64,000 bases of DNA, taken from assembly GCF_004011695.2 (NCBI RefSeq), contig NC_082414.1, positions 1,240,001 through 1,304,000 on the forward strand. Reading direction: 5' to 3'. Below the pieces are notes generated by a model. That model saw nothing but the letters and a program-made list of their open reading frames with translations, was not told the origin of the DNA and searched no databases. Made by a program: the position numbers and the translations under genes. Shown in pieces: positions 33,058 to 45,192 of the stretch. Source of the stretch: Ascochyta rabiei (taxonomy: Eukaryota > Ascomycota > Dothideomycetes > Pleosporales > Didymellaceae). Position 1 is the first letter of the stretch. Each line of letters opens with the position of its first letter.

Positions 33058-34161
33058 CTACTGAACCTTCCCTCTTGCGTCAACTGGCCAGATCTCTTCA
33101 ATGACACCGTTCCGATGTGCGTAGTAGAAGTCGTGCAAATTGATCGTAGGATCAATGTGACTCGGTACCATCTCGACACGATCCCCAATCTTCAAATCCG
33201 CTCCATCCGTCCACGATAACGACCCGTGCTCATCGCCCAACACGCCGTATGTGTACCCCAGTGTCTTGCACTCGGCCAGTCCGCTGTCCGTCGTGAGCGA
33301 TTTCAACCCTGCGTCGATGGTGATGCTCTTCGGACCCTGTTTGCTGATGACGGTAGCGAGGATCGTCAAGCTGTTCGAGTACTTCGTCCCCACCGCATTC
33401 CTATAATCCGTATCCATGAACAAGAAGCTCCCCGGCTGTACCTCCGTAACGCCGGGGACTGTGACACAGAACTCCGCCGTGCCCGTGCCGCCAGTCGTGA
33501 CAACATCAATCTGATGGCCCTGCTTCCTAAACGCCTCGGCCGTATCCACCAAGATCCTCATGCTCTCCAAACACAACCTCTTCCGCTCCTCCACACCATG
33601 CACATGTTGCAAATGCCCCTCGTAGCCCTGCACCCCAATCAACCTAAGATGCGGCAACTCGGCCACCACACCCGCAAGCCGCAACGCAGGCTCACCAGGC
33701 TGGACCCCGGTCCGATGCAATCCCACATCGAGATCGACAAGCGTGAGAATGCGATCCTCGATGCGCGCGGCGGCAATCCCCGCCTCGACAGCCCTAGCGC
33801 CCTCCTCGCTATCCACCACGATCCTAATCCCCCGATGCTCTCGGAACAACTCGACCAGCCGCGCGACCTTGGCCGGTCCCACGATCTCGCACGTGATGAG
33901 CAGGTCGCTCACACCCCTTGCGCACATGACCTCTGCTTCGCTGAGCTTGGCCACGCACGCCCCCTTTGCGCCCGCCGCGATGAGCTTCTGCGCCAGCACG
34001 GCGCTTTTTGTCGTTTTGCTGTGCGGCCGGATGGAGACGCCTGTGGGGAGCAGCTGGGTCATGAGCGCAGTGATGTTGGATTCCATCTGGGTCAGGTCGA
34101 CGATCATGGAGGGAGTGTCGAGGGAGGAGATTGGGTCTCCGATTTTGGGGGCGTACGGCAT
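33058..34161 (-). CDS. D-threonine aldolase / D-serine dehydratase-like PLP enzyme (367 aa)
   Basis: Fold-type III (alanine-racemase-like) PLP enzyme that cleaves D-threonine-type beta-hydroxy amino acids. Intronless; start at ATG 34161 (in-frame sequence further upstream starts with a TTG). PLP lysine is probably Lys49 in RPHSKTTKS. Phosphate-binding GGTGT follows at VVTTGGTGTAEF. The C-terminal divalent-metal site SHIDPTINLHD has His335 and Asp337, the HxD pair of D-threonine aldolase. The final EEIWPVDARG is also typical. Fungal relatives are often annotated as D-serine dehydratase; the metal motif favours the aldolase branch. Confidence 0.85.
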   Translation of the reverse strand: MPYAPKIGDPISSLDTPSMIVDLTQMESNITALMTQLLPTGVSIRPHSKTTKSAVLAQKLIAAGAKGACVAKLSEAEVMCARGVSDLLITCEIVGPAKVARLVELFREHRGIRIVVDSEEGARAVEAGIAAARIEDRILTLVDLDVGLHRTGVQPGEPALRLAGVVAELPHLRLIGVQGYEGHLQHVHGVEERKRLCLESMRILVDTAEAFRKQGHQIDVVTTGGTGTAEFCVTVPGVTEVQPGSFLFMDTDYRNAVGTKYSNSLTILATVISKQGPKSITIDAGLKSLTTDSGLAECKTLGYTYGVLGDEHGSLSWTDGADLKIGDRVEMVPSHIDPTINLHDFYYAHRNGVIEEIWPVDARGKVQ

Positions 34162-34648
34162 CGTTGGTTTGGTTGGTTGTGGGTGGTAAGGTCGGGAGTG
34201 CGGTTGTGGGTTGACTGCTAGAAAGGCTCGAGTTGGATTGTTCATGTGCTCGTCTGGTATCTTGCCATGTGTGGTCCGAATGTCGGCCTGGTTGATGCTG
34301 CGTCGCAATCAGATGGTGGTGGTGGTGGTGGTGGTGATGATGACTCGGTGGGGTTACCTCATGCGGTATACCGACCCCACGTGCAGATACCACCTTCCTG
34401 AACAAGGAATTAGCTTCGTTATCCCACTCCTCACGATGAATCTCCAAGTCACAGACAACCGGCAAGAGTGAAGAATTTGGGCGTGTTTCTGATTACATTA
34501 TATGTCTATCTTTATGTACTCATTCGCAGGTGAAGTGAGTGTATTGCGCCTTGCAATGCAGATGGTATGTACGTGGAAACTTCCAGCGGATAACGACAGG
34601 GGAGCTCGCCGGCTCGATAGAGCGCCAAAACACAGTAGAGTAAGAAAC
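34162..34648. promoter_or_regulatory. Promoter of the D-threonine-aldolase-like gene and GT2 3' flank
   Basis: Contains a GGT trinucleotide run (34315-34335). No gene. Confidence 0.45.
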
Positions 34649-37467
34649 TTAAAAAGTGAATGTCATGAGCGCAGGGTTGAGCGCAATCGGCAACAGCAAG
34701 TGCGATCCGCAGACCATGGCCATGGGAAGGATGGCAACGAAATCGGTGATCTGCCAGCCGTAGGGAATGAAGGGGCCGACGGCAAGAACAACCATGCCAG
34801 CAATACCAAACAGACCGAAGGCAATAGAGTACTTGAAGCTCTTGAGGACCTTGGGTACTTCGATGAAGAAGTTGGAGAACTCGGCTTCCTTGGACGTGGC
34901 GCCCCACTGCATGTTGTACTCGAACATGTGAGCGAGAAGGGCCGAGGAGACGTGCAGGGAGAGACCACCGAGGAAGGTAGCCATCATGAGGATCCACTTG
35001 ATGTTCTCGAAGAGCGAGGCAAAGAAGCCCTTGTCACCAATGCGGTAGCGCATGATAGCGAGCGACAAGTTACCGAGACCAGTGAAGACAATGACAATCG
35101 AGAACCACACCTTCCACGAGTCGAGGTAGTACTTGTCGAGGTAACCGTTGAACCACCCGACAGCGAAGTAGTTGGCCACTGTCATGATCCAGGCAGCGCC
35201 AATGGCGTAGTAGGTTCCAATGTACGAGATGATGGTGACCTTGGAGGTGAAGCGAATGTTGGAGAACAAGAAGCTGCGGAAAAGAGGAGTAAAGGGTCCA
35301 CGAGTGATCCAGAAGCGCATGGGGTTGAACAAAAGCTCGTTGCAGCCGTAGGCGTACTTCTCCCAACGGGCAAGCTCGTCGTAGACGGTAAGGGAGACAC
35401 CCTCCTTGAAACCATCGCCGGCCCACGCTGCGAGACGGATGATGTAGCCGTTGACCTGGAGACGCAGAGACATGTCGAAATCCTCGGAGACGTGGGACTC
35501 TGACCAGAACTTCTCGTAGTTGTCCTCGTCAAAGTACGAGACCTGCTGAACGGCAGACCAGCGGAGAATAGCGTTGTGGCCGACGAAAGGAGCAACGTCA
35601 CCGTTGGCGACAGTGTAACGAATAGCAGTGTAGACCATGTTGGTGAAGAAAGTGATACTGAAAACTGTTAGTTGCGCGCTCATACAGGCAATGTGATTAA
35701 GCCATGCTTACCCGTTCTCGAAGTAGTTGTGGACAACCTGCATGACACCGGAAGAGAATTGCATGATACCAACTTCAGGAGACTGCTCCATTTCGGAGGC
35801 AGCGTCGAGGAAGCAGTCGACTGGCACACGGGTATCAGAATCGATCAGGATGATGTAGTCACCGATACGGATGTTGCCATCAGCCCAGGCGCGGCCGTGT
35901 TCCTCAACAACTTCCTTGAGGCAGTGTTCGTACTCCTTGGCCTCGTCGTCCTGGGTCCAAGACTCATCACGCGAAACGGAGAGGAGCCTCTCTTCGACAT
36001 TGTTGCTAAGCATGAGACCAAAGTTCATGTTAGACGCCTTCTTGAACTTTCCCTTGCGGACGAATCCATCCTCGCCGTGCTTGGGTCGGGCAGTCCAGCC
36101 AATGCTGTGGTCCTGGTAGAACTCGATACGTGCCTGGCGCTCCTCCTCGTCGATGATTTGAAGACCGTCGTCGTTGATGAAGATGTTGGCAGAACCACCC
36201 TGGAGCTCGTAGGTAGCCATGGCAGCCTTGAGCGACTTGACGGTGGGCGCAATAACGGAGTGGAGACCCTCCTTGTAAACAGGGCACTGGACGGTGATGT
36301 GGGGAAGCTTGCCGGTAATGCGACGGGGAAGGAGCGCAGAGTAGTACCTGGAGTTGCTCTTCATCTGGCGAATGGGTCCGATCATCTGGGCGATACAACC
36401 GACAATGACCTGTGCGAAGAAGAGAGTGAAGAAGATCTGGACGGGGATCAAGATCAAGAAAGCGATGCGGACGTAGTTGTGGTCGACCATGACCTGGACG
36501 GCAATCTGTTTGAATCCCAGACCCAACATCACGGTGATGATGACCAGAGTGCATCCAACCAACACACCGTTCATGATGTTTGTGGGACGGTTCTCGGGCT
36601 TGTACTCGCCAGTCTCCTCGTCAATCTCAGTCTCGACCACGGCAGGGCCCTTTTTCTCGTTTGAGTCTTCCTCCTGCTCAGGCTCACCAGCCCTCCAGAC
36701 AAGCTTCATCAGCTCGTCCTCGATGTGTACAGCGCGAGCGAAGATGGCGTTTGGGTCATCGTCCCAGACAAGGAGCAGTTGCTCGGACGCAAGGAAAGCA
36801 GCACCCTGGTTCTTACGAGCCTTGGGGAGGTCATCGATGGAAGGGAGGATCTGGATGTGGAGACCCTTGCCGAGAGGGACATCGGTCGCATCAGGTGTGT
36901 ACTGAACGAAGGTCTGAATCACACGAGAGTTGACTGTGATGACGACTGGAAGGTTGATGAGCGATGCGTAGTAGCCAAGCGCAGACTCGGCCAACGAAGG
37001 TGGGCAGGCTGCGTAGTTGCCTCGCGATTTACGGACAAGTACGCCTTCAACGCTGCCAGTGCCGTTGCTAATCCACAGCTTCTCTAAGGTTGAGCGTTAG
37101 TCAAGGTGCCCATGGTGCAGACACCGCAACACTTACTGCACTGCTGTTGGAAGAGGAAGTTGACCATAGCCTCGTGCTTGATCTCTTCCATGATGCCATG
37201 ACTCGCAATGGAGTGCATAGAGGTGAAGGAGTTTCGTCGCGATGTGCGCGCTGTGGTGGTACCGCTCATGGGTCCGATTGACGGTGCAGGTGTCCATGAT
37301 GGTGATGGAGGAGGAAGCGACTCCATGATGAACGACGACTTGTGTCGCCCGAGCCTCTGCGACGCTCTTGTGCTCCGTGGTGTCTGTGTACCGCTTGCAT
37401 TCTGTGAGAAGTCATCCACCGACGACTGGGTGCTGAGCGCCGGCGTCTCGAAGACGTTGTTGCTCAT
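34649..37467 (-). CDS. Family 2 processive glycosyltransferase (ZtGT2-like, 903 aa)
   Basis: Makes an unidentified surface glycan, by analogy with fungal GT2 enzymes needed for hyphal growth on surfaces. Exons 37467-37137, 37083-35712, 35657-34649, with GTAAG donors. A Ser/Thr-rich cytoplasmic N-terminus (about 110 residues) is followed by membrane helices near 281-305 and 316-343. GT2 catalytic core: INDDG at about 413, ILIDSDTR (DxD near 525-527), SEDFDMSL (the TED-like acid) and ELARWEKY in the QxxRW position. At least six C-terminal helices follow (IISYIGTYYAIGAAW, WFSIVIVFTGL, PFIPYGWQIT). Chitin synthase-like in order, but the QRRRW motif is missing. The ZtGT2 link is from recall. Confidence 0.85.
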
Positions 37468-40339
37468 GTTGATTAACGTGTGTTGATTAACGAATGTGGG
37501 TGTCTATAGGAGAAGCGAGTGTTTATGATGATGTCTTGTGGAGTGTGATGCCACTGGTCAACGATCGACGGAGAGTGAGTGAATGTGTCGTGGACGAAAG
37601 TGGGATCAGCCGCGGGTGATGGGCACTTGAATAACAACGAAAGCGGACGTCAGACTGGTAACTCTCGCTTGTTAAGGTTCAACAAATATAGAATAGGTAA
37701 GAGGAGATCCGAGTTTGATCTTATTTACCATGATACCACAGCGTGGCGCCAGGACTAGAACACCTGAACCGTCGATTGAAAAGATAGGTAGCCCAACACT
37801 GCTTGATGCCAGACTAGCGATTGACAGTTGCAAGAAACTAGACTCGGGCCATGCAAAGTGGGCAGCTGAAGAACGAGCTCGCTCGGCACGGGCCAAACTT
37901 CTGTCAGTATCAACTAGTCGGGCGGATACTTGATTGTAGGCTAGCAGAAGTGATAGACCAGAACAAGCTAAGAGGCCGTGGCCTCATCGAGATGCTGACC
38001 ATGTCAAGTCAACAAGCTCTGGCAAGGATTGACAATCCGCAGGTCCAAGGTGGCCCATGCACAGATTAGAGGTGGCTGTAGCACACGTACGCGACGGCAC
38101 ATTGCATGTGAGCATCCTTGTACCGACGTATTCAGCTGCACCTGAGTGCATCTGGAACCTACCTGACGAGCAGGATTTGAGAACATCCTCACTATTGACC
38201 GGTCGTACCATCGAACCGACAAGCCGAGCCATGCTTGGCTTCTCAAAAAAAAAAAACCCCCCCTAAAAGATTTCTGGCCAGCGCGGACGAAGCCTCGACG
38301 AACGCCAAGACCCGACAGCTTCCATCACAAACGCCACGTCGCGTAGAGGGATATGCTCCAAGGTACGAGCAAGACAGCGGTGTTTGACCATCACGTTGTA
38401 ATTGTCAGGGGCTGAGCGTAGTCGGCGATACAGCCCCACACCAGCTCAGCTAGCGCCATTTGGTCCCTAGCTAGTTTTGCTGGACGATAATTGCCTAAAC
38501 TAAGTGTGTTCCTGGTGCGTTTCAGCCAATCGTAATGAGACGGGCTGTTTCTTGCCCACCGTGCATGCTAAAATGCTCATCTCCCGCACGCCGAGCGTGA
38601 GCGAAGGCGTCCGTGGTGGATACGACCACATGTGAGGATCCTCGAGCAAGGCTGTCAGAGCTCGATCGTATCCTGGATCGGGATGCTTGGCTCTCTACAG
38701 GTTTGACAGCTCAAGCGTACCACTGCTAACGTGTCACTGTGGCAAGGTATGCACCACATTGTCTCGAGCGGTGTTCATGATGACGGTCGTAGTGACATCC
38801 ACAGTGGTTCCCTCGGAGGGACAGCCTCAGCCTAAAATGTTGGATAAGCGCGAGATCTGCATGATGTCAAGCCCCAACAAACCATCGCTGCAGGATGTGT
38901 TGGCCGACTCCAACTTTACTGCCTGACAGATGTGATAGTGTTTCTCGGCCCAAACGTGCAGCTCGCTTGACTCACGGTACTTTACCGGTCTCCCAGGATC
39001 CTGCATCTGTCCACCACAGGCTGGCGCACTCTTAGTCCCATCAGGAAGGTCGCGACTCTACGCAACCCACGGTCGGAAAACGACGACCCATCCCGAGGTC
39101 CCTGAACCTCACAATCAAGGCCGTTTTCTTGGAAAAACGTGTTCTCCCGAGCGAGTACCTCTACCATGGCACACACTGTGACCCTGGGGACCGAGACTGA
39201 GGAACAGCGGGGGGTAGGGCAAAGCGACCATTAGCTCACATTGGTGGGTCAGTCGATAGTCTGGAACACCAGGATCAAACGGCGAGCATGTCTCTTTGTT
39301 CTGATAGCGTTGGCGCTAACCCCAAATCCAACATGCTGGTCATTCTCCTTGCATGTGGCGGTGCAGTGATAGAGCGGCGATAAGCCTAGACGGGGGGGTG
39401 CCTGAGAACCTGAGATCCCGTTCGAGGCACCGAACGAGTCGAGTCGGCGGCGTCGCGGGCCGGGGGTGCGCGGTGATGGAGGCCACTAGTCCTTGTGGTC
39501 TGGCCCCAGCGAACCCAAAGCTGTTTTTAGGCGGGTTGGATACTTTGGGGCCTGAGATAGCGCCGTCCAGCCGGAATGTTGCGGTAGGGTGCGTAAGTAT
39601 TTGTAACGAAGCGAAAGGGCACATGAGGTGTGGCGAAATGGTGAGGCTGAGACTGGAGCGATGGAGCGCCATGGACGACGCACTCACCTTGCTGCTAGTT
39701 GGCAGCTGCCGGGGCGCTTGGTGGGCTGAACAGGGTCTGCGATGGCGTTCGTGTTGAAGCAAGCTGTTGAGGCGATATGCAGCAATTTGGTGGCTGTATG
39801 ACCTTGTCACGGCCAAGCCGACAAGGTTTTTGAGCCGATTGTATCTATCTTGCCCTGCAGCAGCAGCAGCAGCAGCAGCAGGGGGTGGTGCAGGTGTAAG
39901 TGTCTACGGATCTACCTAGTGGTGACGTCGAATTGGCGACAAGGTTGCTGAGAGAAAATCCGTCACTCGAGGACGGAGCGGTGCCCGGTGCGACTTGGGC
40001 GTCTTGCTTGTCAAACGAGGATTTCTGCAAGGTACAGGGTTAGCAGTGGACCCTGCTGAGTCGAACCGTCGAACCCTTGTCACACCATTCTCCAACCCCT
40101 GGACCAAAGTCAGCATTTCCGAGCGGGAGTGCCGTGCGCTTGGAGCACTCGTTTCGCTACACGCGACCTCGGAATGCATTGGTGTGCAAGTCAATGAATA
40201 GAAATTATGCTATCTAGGTTGTATATTCGTAGCTGTTGTCATCAGCTCAGCGCGGCCAAAGGCGCCGATCGCCGTTGAAGCCACCCCGTACACCAAACGC
40301 CTCCAACGTCAAGTCTCATGCATGTCCCTCGAACCGCGA
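37468..40339. other. Long intergenic stretch without supported genes
   Basis: 2.9 kb. Contains A12 then C7 at 38245-38263, and (GCA)8 at 39857-39881. A hairpin GGTGCCT...AGGCACC lies near 39405. Short ORFs are overlapping and motif-free. Confidence 0.45.
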
Positions 40340-41815
40340 CTACGCGTTGCAACCGTTGTAACCAGACTGCTGCCACATCTTCACACTCTTAACCTCCATC
40401 TGGCCATTCTTCTCCCACGTAGGGTACCACTGGTCCTTGGCCTGCCAGAAGTCCTTCTTGGCCGTACTGGAGCCGTCGAGCCATGGCTTGGCTGACTTGC
40501 CATCCTCGAACCAGCCGTTGGTTCCACCGACAGCGACGTTGATGATGAGGTAGAAGTCCTGATCGAAGGGCGACGTGTTGCTGCCAGTGGCCGCCCAAGG
40601 GTTGTCAAGACGCGTGCCGTTGCTGTCGGCCAGGGGGAAGCGACCATACTCAAAGAAGGGCTCGTCAAAGTGCGTGTACATGACCTGCAGAAGACGTGTG
40701 TTGATGTAGGTGAAGATGTACTTCTCGGACCACTGGAACAGAGTTAGCCTGGGTAGTGCAGGGTACACATGGGGGTACAAACCTCGACACCAAAGATGTT
40801 GTAGCCAGCGGCGTACGTGGTGTGCAGAGCCTTGCGCTTGACGTTGTTACGCCACCAGCCATCGTTGGCTGTGTCGGGACCAAAGTGAAGGGTGCTGGAA
40901 GCAATGTTGTTTCCACCCTGGGAGTACGTGTAGTTGTTTCCGCGAGACTCCATGATGTCAATCTCACCAGAGCGGGGCCACTCGCCATAGACGTTGTCCT
41001 TGGGCAACATCCAGATAGCGGGCCACAGCCAGTCGCCAGCAGGGAGCTTGGCCTCTACTTCGATGCGACCGTACTTGATGGAAGCACCAAGCTTGGTGTT
41101 GATGCGTCCAGACTTGACAGGGTTGACAATTGTGCCGTTGGTGGTGTTGGTGACCGCAACACAGTCGGTCCACTTGGGGCCAGTGCAGCCGTTGCCACGG
41201 AGGTCAATGACGTTGTCGTTGTTGATCAAGCTATCGTCCTGCAGGGTGGGCTTGATGACGAGGACGCCGTCCTTGATGAAGACGTTCTCTTCGGTGTTGG
41301 TCGTCTCATCGAACTGACCATTGCTGAACACGCTGTCAGTTATTGAACTCTCTATCCCAACTGCGGATGACTTACCCGTAGCCACCAACTTCGACCTCTT
41401 TCGTCCAGACGTTCTCGTTCCACGAGGAGAAGTCGTCGGTGTAGACTGGGCAGTACTTGTGGACGGCTACACTTCGAACACCATCCCAGATGAGGATGCA
41501 AGTGATGATGAGACCGAGGACAAGACCGGCAATGGGGATGATGGTGACCCACTTCTCCCTTGGGTCTTTCCTGTCGAGCCAGGGCTTCTCGACCTCGCCC
41601 TTCTTCACTCGTCGAGAACGGAAGTAGGTCGGGGTGTTTGCACTGCGGTAGGCAGAACTGGAGCCATCTCTGCTGACTGACCTCGAGTTCTGGTGAGAGC
41701 CACGGGGAGTGAGTGTGTTTGGTGTTTGCGCTCCTGGTGTAGCGAAGGGGTTGTGAGGTTCAATGCGGTCGGCGTCAGCCTCGCCTGAGTACTTCTCGTT
41801 GCCAAAGGAAGCCAT
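40340..41815 (-). CDS. Membrane-anchored GH16 endo-beta-glucanase-like protein (457 aa)
   Basis: Glycoside hydrolase family 16, cleaving or remodelling beta-1,3/1,4-glucan at the cell surface. Exons 41815-41376, 41323-40783, 40732-40340. Cytosolic Ser/Arg-rich N-terminus, then a single transmembrane helix at residues 89-110 and the enzyme outside (type II). The catalytic motif is GEIDIMES, with Glu267, Asp269 and Glu272 (ExDxxE). KYGRIEVEAKLPAGDWLWPAIWML, HFGPD and INVAVGG are conserved GH16 segments. Ends with Cys-containing GYNGCNA and no GPI signal. Several N-x-S/T sites fit secretion. Confidence 0.92.
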
Positions 41816-43922
41816 GTCTGGAGCCGTTGGCTTATGCCAATGTTCCAACGGTGATGGATGGTCAAATGGAAGGGTATCGCCGTAGGAAGTGCAAGTTTGC
41901 TTCGAGCTCACCCCAAAAACGAGCGACGGTGGTGTTTCACGAAAAGGATGGATGGATGGTGGTTGTTCGAGAAGAAAGAGAGCGTGATCTGTTGGAAGTT
42001 ATGAACTCCGACTTTGACAGCGTCTGTTTTTAGTAAGAACGGCTAGAACGTCGCCGTTCCCAGGCCTGTAAGTGGTAGCGACAGACTCTTCCGAACCAGA
42101 TTCGGTTCCTGGATAGCTCGAGCTTGGTCGCCATGTTGGGATGTGGCTCACACAAGATGCTTAGCGTCGCCAACAGGTTGAAGCGCGACACACCACGCTG
42201 TCCTAGGGCAGCAGTGCTCCACGGAGCAGGGTCGTGCACAGGGCCAAAACTGTGGGTACTCAGCTCTCCCGGAGGGAATCAATGGATTTGGTTGTCAAGC
42301 GGCTCTTGTCCAAATAGCGCTACCTGATTGGTTTTGACAGTTGCCGCAGCCCTGTCGACGTCCGCAGAGTCCGCCTGGACCGATCTGCGAGGTCCTTGCG
42401 ATAGTGGACCGAGTTCTAACCCCGGGGCAACTCAGTCGCGCCGGCTCACCAGCCACACGCCAGAGTTTCGATACTTTCGCTGCTTTAGACTCTGCAAGGC
42501 TTCGCGCTACTGCGGCGCCGCCTGCACTAACAAGATTCGATAGCGGGAACTATGACTATTCGGAATGCACAGGTTTCGATATGCAGCGCCTGCATATTGC
42601 CGCATCAACAGGCTTCTGGAGTTTGAGCTTCTGCAAGTATCCGTGTCTAGCGTGCAGTTTGGTATCAAGGTGTGGCCCCTATATATAGCGATATTGGCTG
42701 TTATCTCAACATCGCGATTGGTAACATCGCGATTGGGTTGTTGGTGCCGCAAATCGTGATTTGGTGGCATCCCGGTATACTTTGGTTTCCCGGACACAAG
42801 ATTACGAGGCTCTGGTAGCGCAAGCCACGTTCCAATAACGAGGTTTGGCCGGTACCTAGACCGTGGACATTGATGATGTATGGTTCAGAGCCGACACACA
42901 TACTGGACGAGGCTGACGATGGGTGAACCAACACGGGAAAGGAGAGCTGAGCAGGGGATGCAGCTGCACTGTCGCCGCTTGGCACCCTTGAAGAAGGTCG
43001 AAAACGCTTTCGATGCGGATTAGAGCCGAGGGCCTTCCTTTCTGGCCTTCTGGACTTATGCATCAATCGGTACGCGCATCCATGGGGTGGCGCGAAGGAA
43101 GCGACGTGGTCTTCCTACGCAGATTGGTTTGTCCTCCAACCAGCCTCGCTTCGGCCCTGACAGCTCTACCTTGAGCTTTCAGTCCATCATCGCTAGGCTC
43201 TGACACCGCATCAAGGCGAGGATGAGAATTCTGGTTTGCGCGAAGGAGTCATGTCCGCCCGGGTTCGCAAAGCCAGCTCGCTATTAGCCGTGGACCAGAT
43301 GCCTGCGTGCAGCTTTCGCCTGCGCATCCATCCATCATAGCACGTGGGTCATGTCAACGAAGATGACGGACCCAGGAAGGTCATGAACTGTCGACTCTGT
43401 AGTAGTGCTTATAGCCGTATCTTGAGCAATCTTGACCACCTATGCCAGTCAGCCACTCCCGCTTTGCTTATCATACAGCATTTTCTGGGCCGTGTGAAGT
43501 TGGCGGTGGAAAGCCATTTGTGCCTCCCGACCTGGTTCTCGTGTCTGCAGCCTGTGCATATCCATCACTGTCAGTCTTGACAGATTTGCTCACGGCAGTA
43601 ACGATAGACAAAAGGGGAATAGATAGCGAGGAAGCTTGCAGGGATGCCCAACAATGGTCCCAGGATATTCGCCGCTACGTCGAAAGCTCGCAAGCAAGCT
43701 GCAGCTATGAAGCCGAAGTGGACCAGCTGTCAGAGGAAGCCCGCGCGGCCGTCGTTTTGCATGTTTGTAGCCTCTTGCCGCTGTGAATGTACATGCTGCT
43801 GCTTGTACATGTCGGCCAAACCGACTTGCATATCAGCTCACTGTGCCCGCCAGCCCGCTGCCTGGCAGCCGATTCTCCACCGTCCTCGTTGTCGTCAGGC
43901 CCGGCGTGCCCCGTCCGCCCGA
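41816..43922. other. Long intergenic stretch without supported genes
   Basis: 2.1 kb. Overlapping ORFs without motifs. CATCGCGATTGG occurs twice near 42709-42735. Confidence 0.4.
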
Positions 43923-44559
43923 TTACGCACCAGCCATGAGGCTAAGATAGATGCCCCAAGCCACGCCGACCGAGCACCCAAAGACTACCCTCTTATCCAC
44001 TGGCACCCAGACGAAGCTGATCAGGCTGATGGCCGGCCAGAACTTGTATCCGTCCATGATCATCGGCCACAGCTTTTGCTCGCATTCCTTCCTAACCACA
44101 TCCCAGCTGCTCTGTGTGCTCAACGTGCCTTGCTGGGGTGCATTCACGTAGCCCATGAACACCAAGAACATCAGTGTGTTGACAACAGCGCCGATGGTCT
44201 GGTCCAGCAGGAACTTGATGAATATATTCTTCTTGCTCTTCTCCGTCTTGGCAGGCTTGACCGTCTTGACATCTGGATCGCGCGCGGTGGAGGGGACGTT
44301 TGTGGGGAAGAGGTCCTCGAGAAGGCCTTGCCAGAGGATGTTTGGTGGGTTGCTGACGATGCTGAAGACGGCGAATTTGAGGACTTGGTTGATGTTGAGA
44401 GAAAAGGGTGTCTGTGCAGATGCGCGTCAGCAAGCAGGGCTCACAGGAAGCAGGTGAGATGTCGCGCACGCTATCCTTGTAGGCTGACAAGCCCTGCGCG
44501 AGGACGTTGGACGTGATGCTGAGCACCGCGCCCTGCAGCGTCTGTGATACCATAGACAT
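43923..44559 (-). CDS. Mpv17/PMP22-family membrane protein (192 aa)
   Basis: Small four-helix channel-like protein of peroxisomes or mitochondria. Exons 44559-44470 and 44411-43923, intron donor GTGCGC. MSMVSQTLQGAVLSITSNVLAQGL joins DS-TPFSLNINQVLKFAVFS. The C-terminal signature DGYKFWPAISLISFVWVPVDKRV...AWGIYLS is the Mpv17 W-x-NF-x-VP-x-R motif with Ile-Ser in place of Asn-Phe. Lysine-rich loop at VKTVKPAKTEKSKKN. Length is normal. Which organelle it serves is not shown by the sequence. A second possible start is two codons downstream. Confidence 0.85.
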
Positions 44560-44817
44560 GACGAGGGTGGCCTGCGTGTTGATGGCGGGGGATTAGGTGG
44601 ATATGCGGTGCAACGACAAAGTTGAGGTCGGAGACTGTGTGCAAAGTTTGTAGGTAGGGGAGTGAGCTGTGTTAAGGAGAGAGAGGGCGTCCAAGACTAT
44701 CGTTGTGGCCAGCACATCAGTTTTCCTTAGAGGTATCAGGAACGTTTTGGGTGTGCACACCAGCTCCTCGGTTTAGGTGTGACCGAGCATGACGTAAGAC
44801 GTGTTTAGGCAAGAACA
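44560..44817. other. Promoter region of the Mpv17-family gene
   Basis: Short upstream region between the Mpv17-like gene and the 21-bp repeat array. Confidence 0.4.
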
Positions 44818-45048
44818 AGAAGCAATTGCACCAGCACAAGAAGCAATTGCATCAACACAAGAAGCAATTGCATCAACACAAGAAGCAATTGCATCAACAC
44901 AAGAAGCAATTGCATCAACACAAGAAGCAATTGCATCAACACAAGAAGCAATTGCATCAACACAAGAAGCAATTGCATCAACACAAGAAGCAATTGCATC
45001 AACACAAGAAGCAATTGCATCAACACAAGAAGCAACTGCACCGGCACA
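44818..45048. repeat. 21-bp tandem array, 11 copies, open in several frames
   Basis: Perfect 21-base period from 44818. Unit AGAAGCAATTGCATCAACAC-A contains the palindrome GCAATTGC. The first and last units differ (GCACCAGCACA, GCACCGGCACA). Because 21 is divisible by 3, frames stay open: a 7-residue repeat QEAIAST, HQHKKQL on the plus strand, and CVDAIAS or LLLVLMQ on the minus strand. No start codon and no flanking domain supports translation. Confidence 0.95.
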
Positions 45049-45192
45049 GCAACGAAGCAACGTAACATGGCTGACCCCAGGGACCTTTATGGTGGAAGAA
45101 ACACAGAGTACACATGACGTGAGGGGTATACGATATTGATTACTGCACTCCTGCACGGTATTGGTAGAGCTACTAACATGGGTAGGAGAGAA

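Noticed and set aside
39356..39432. tRNA-like stretch with GTTCGA and a GGTGC...GCACC pair
   Set aside because: D-arm, anticodon and T-stem do not pair; probably a hairpin from a GGTGCCT inverted repeat.
44801..45139. 112-residue ORF of QEAIAST repeats
   Set aside because: Opens with GTG, not ATG, and is explained by the 21-bp repeat being open in many frames.
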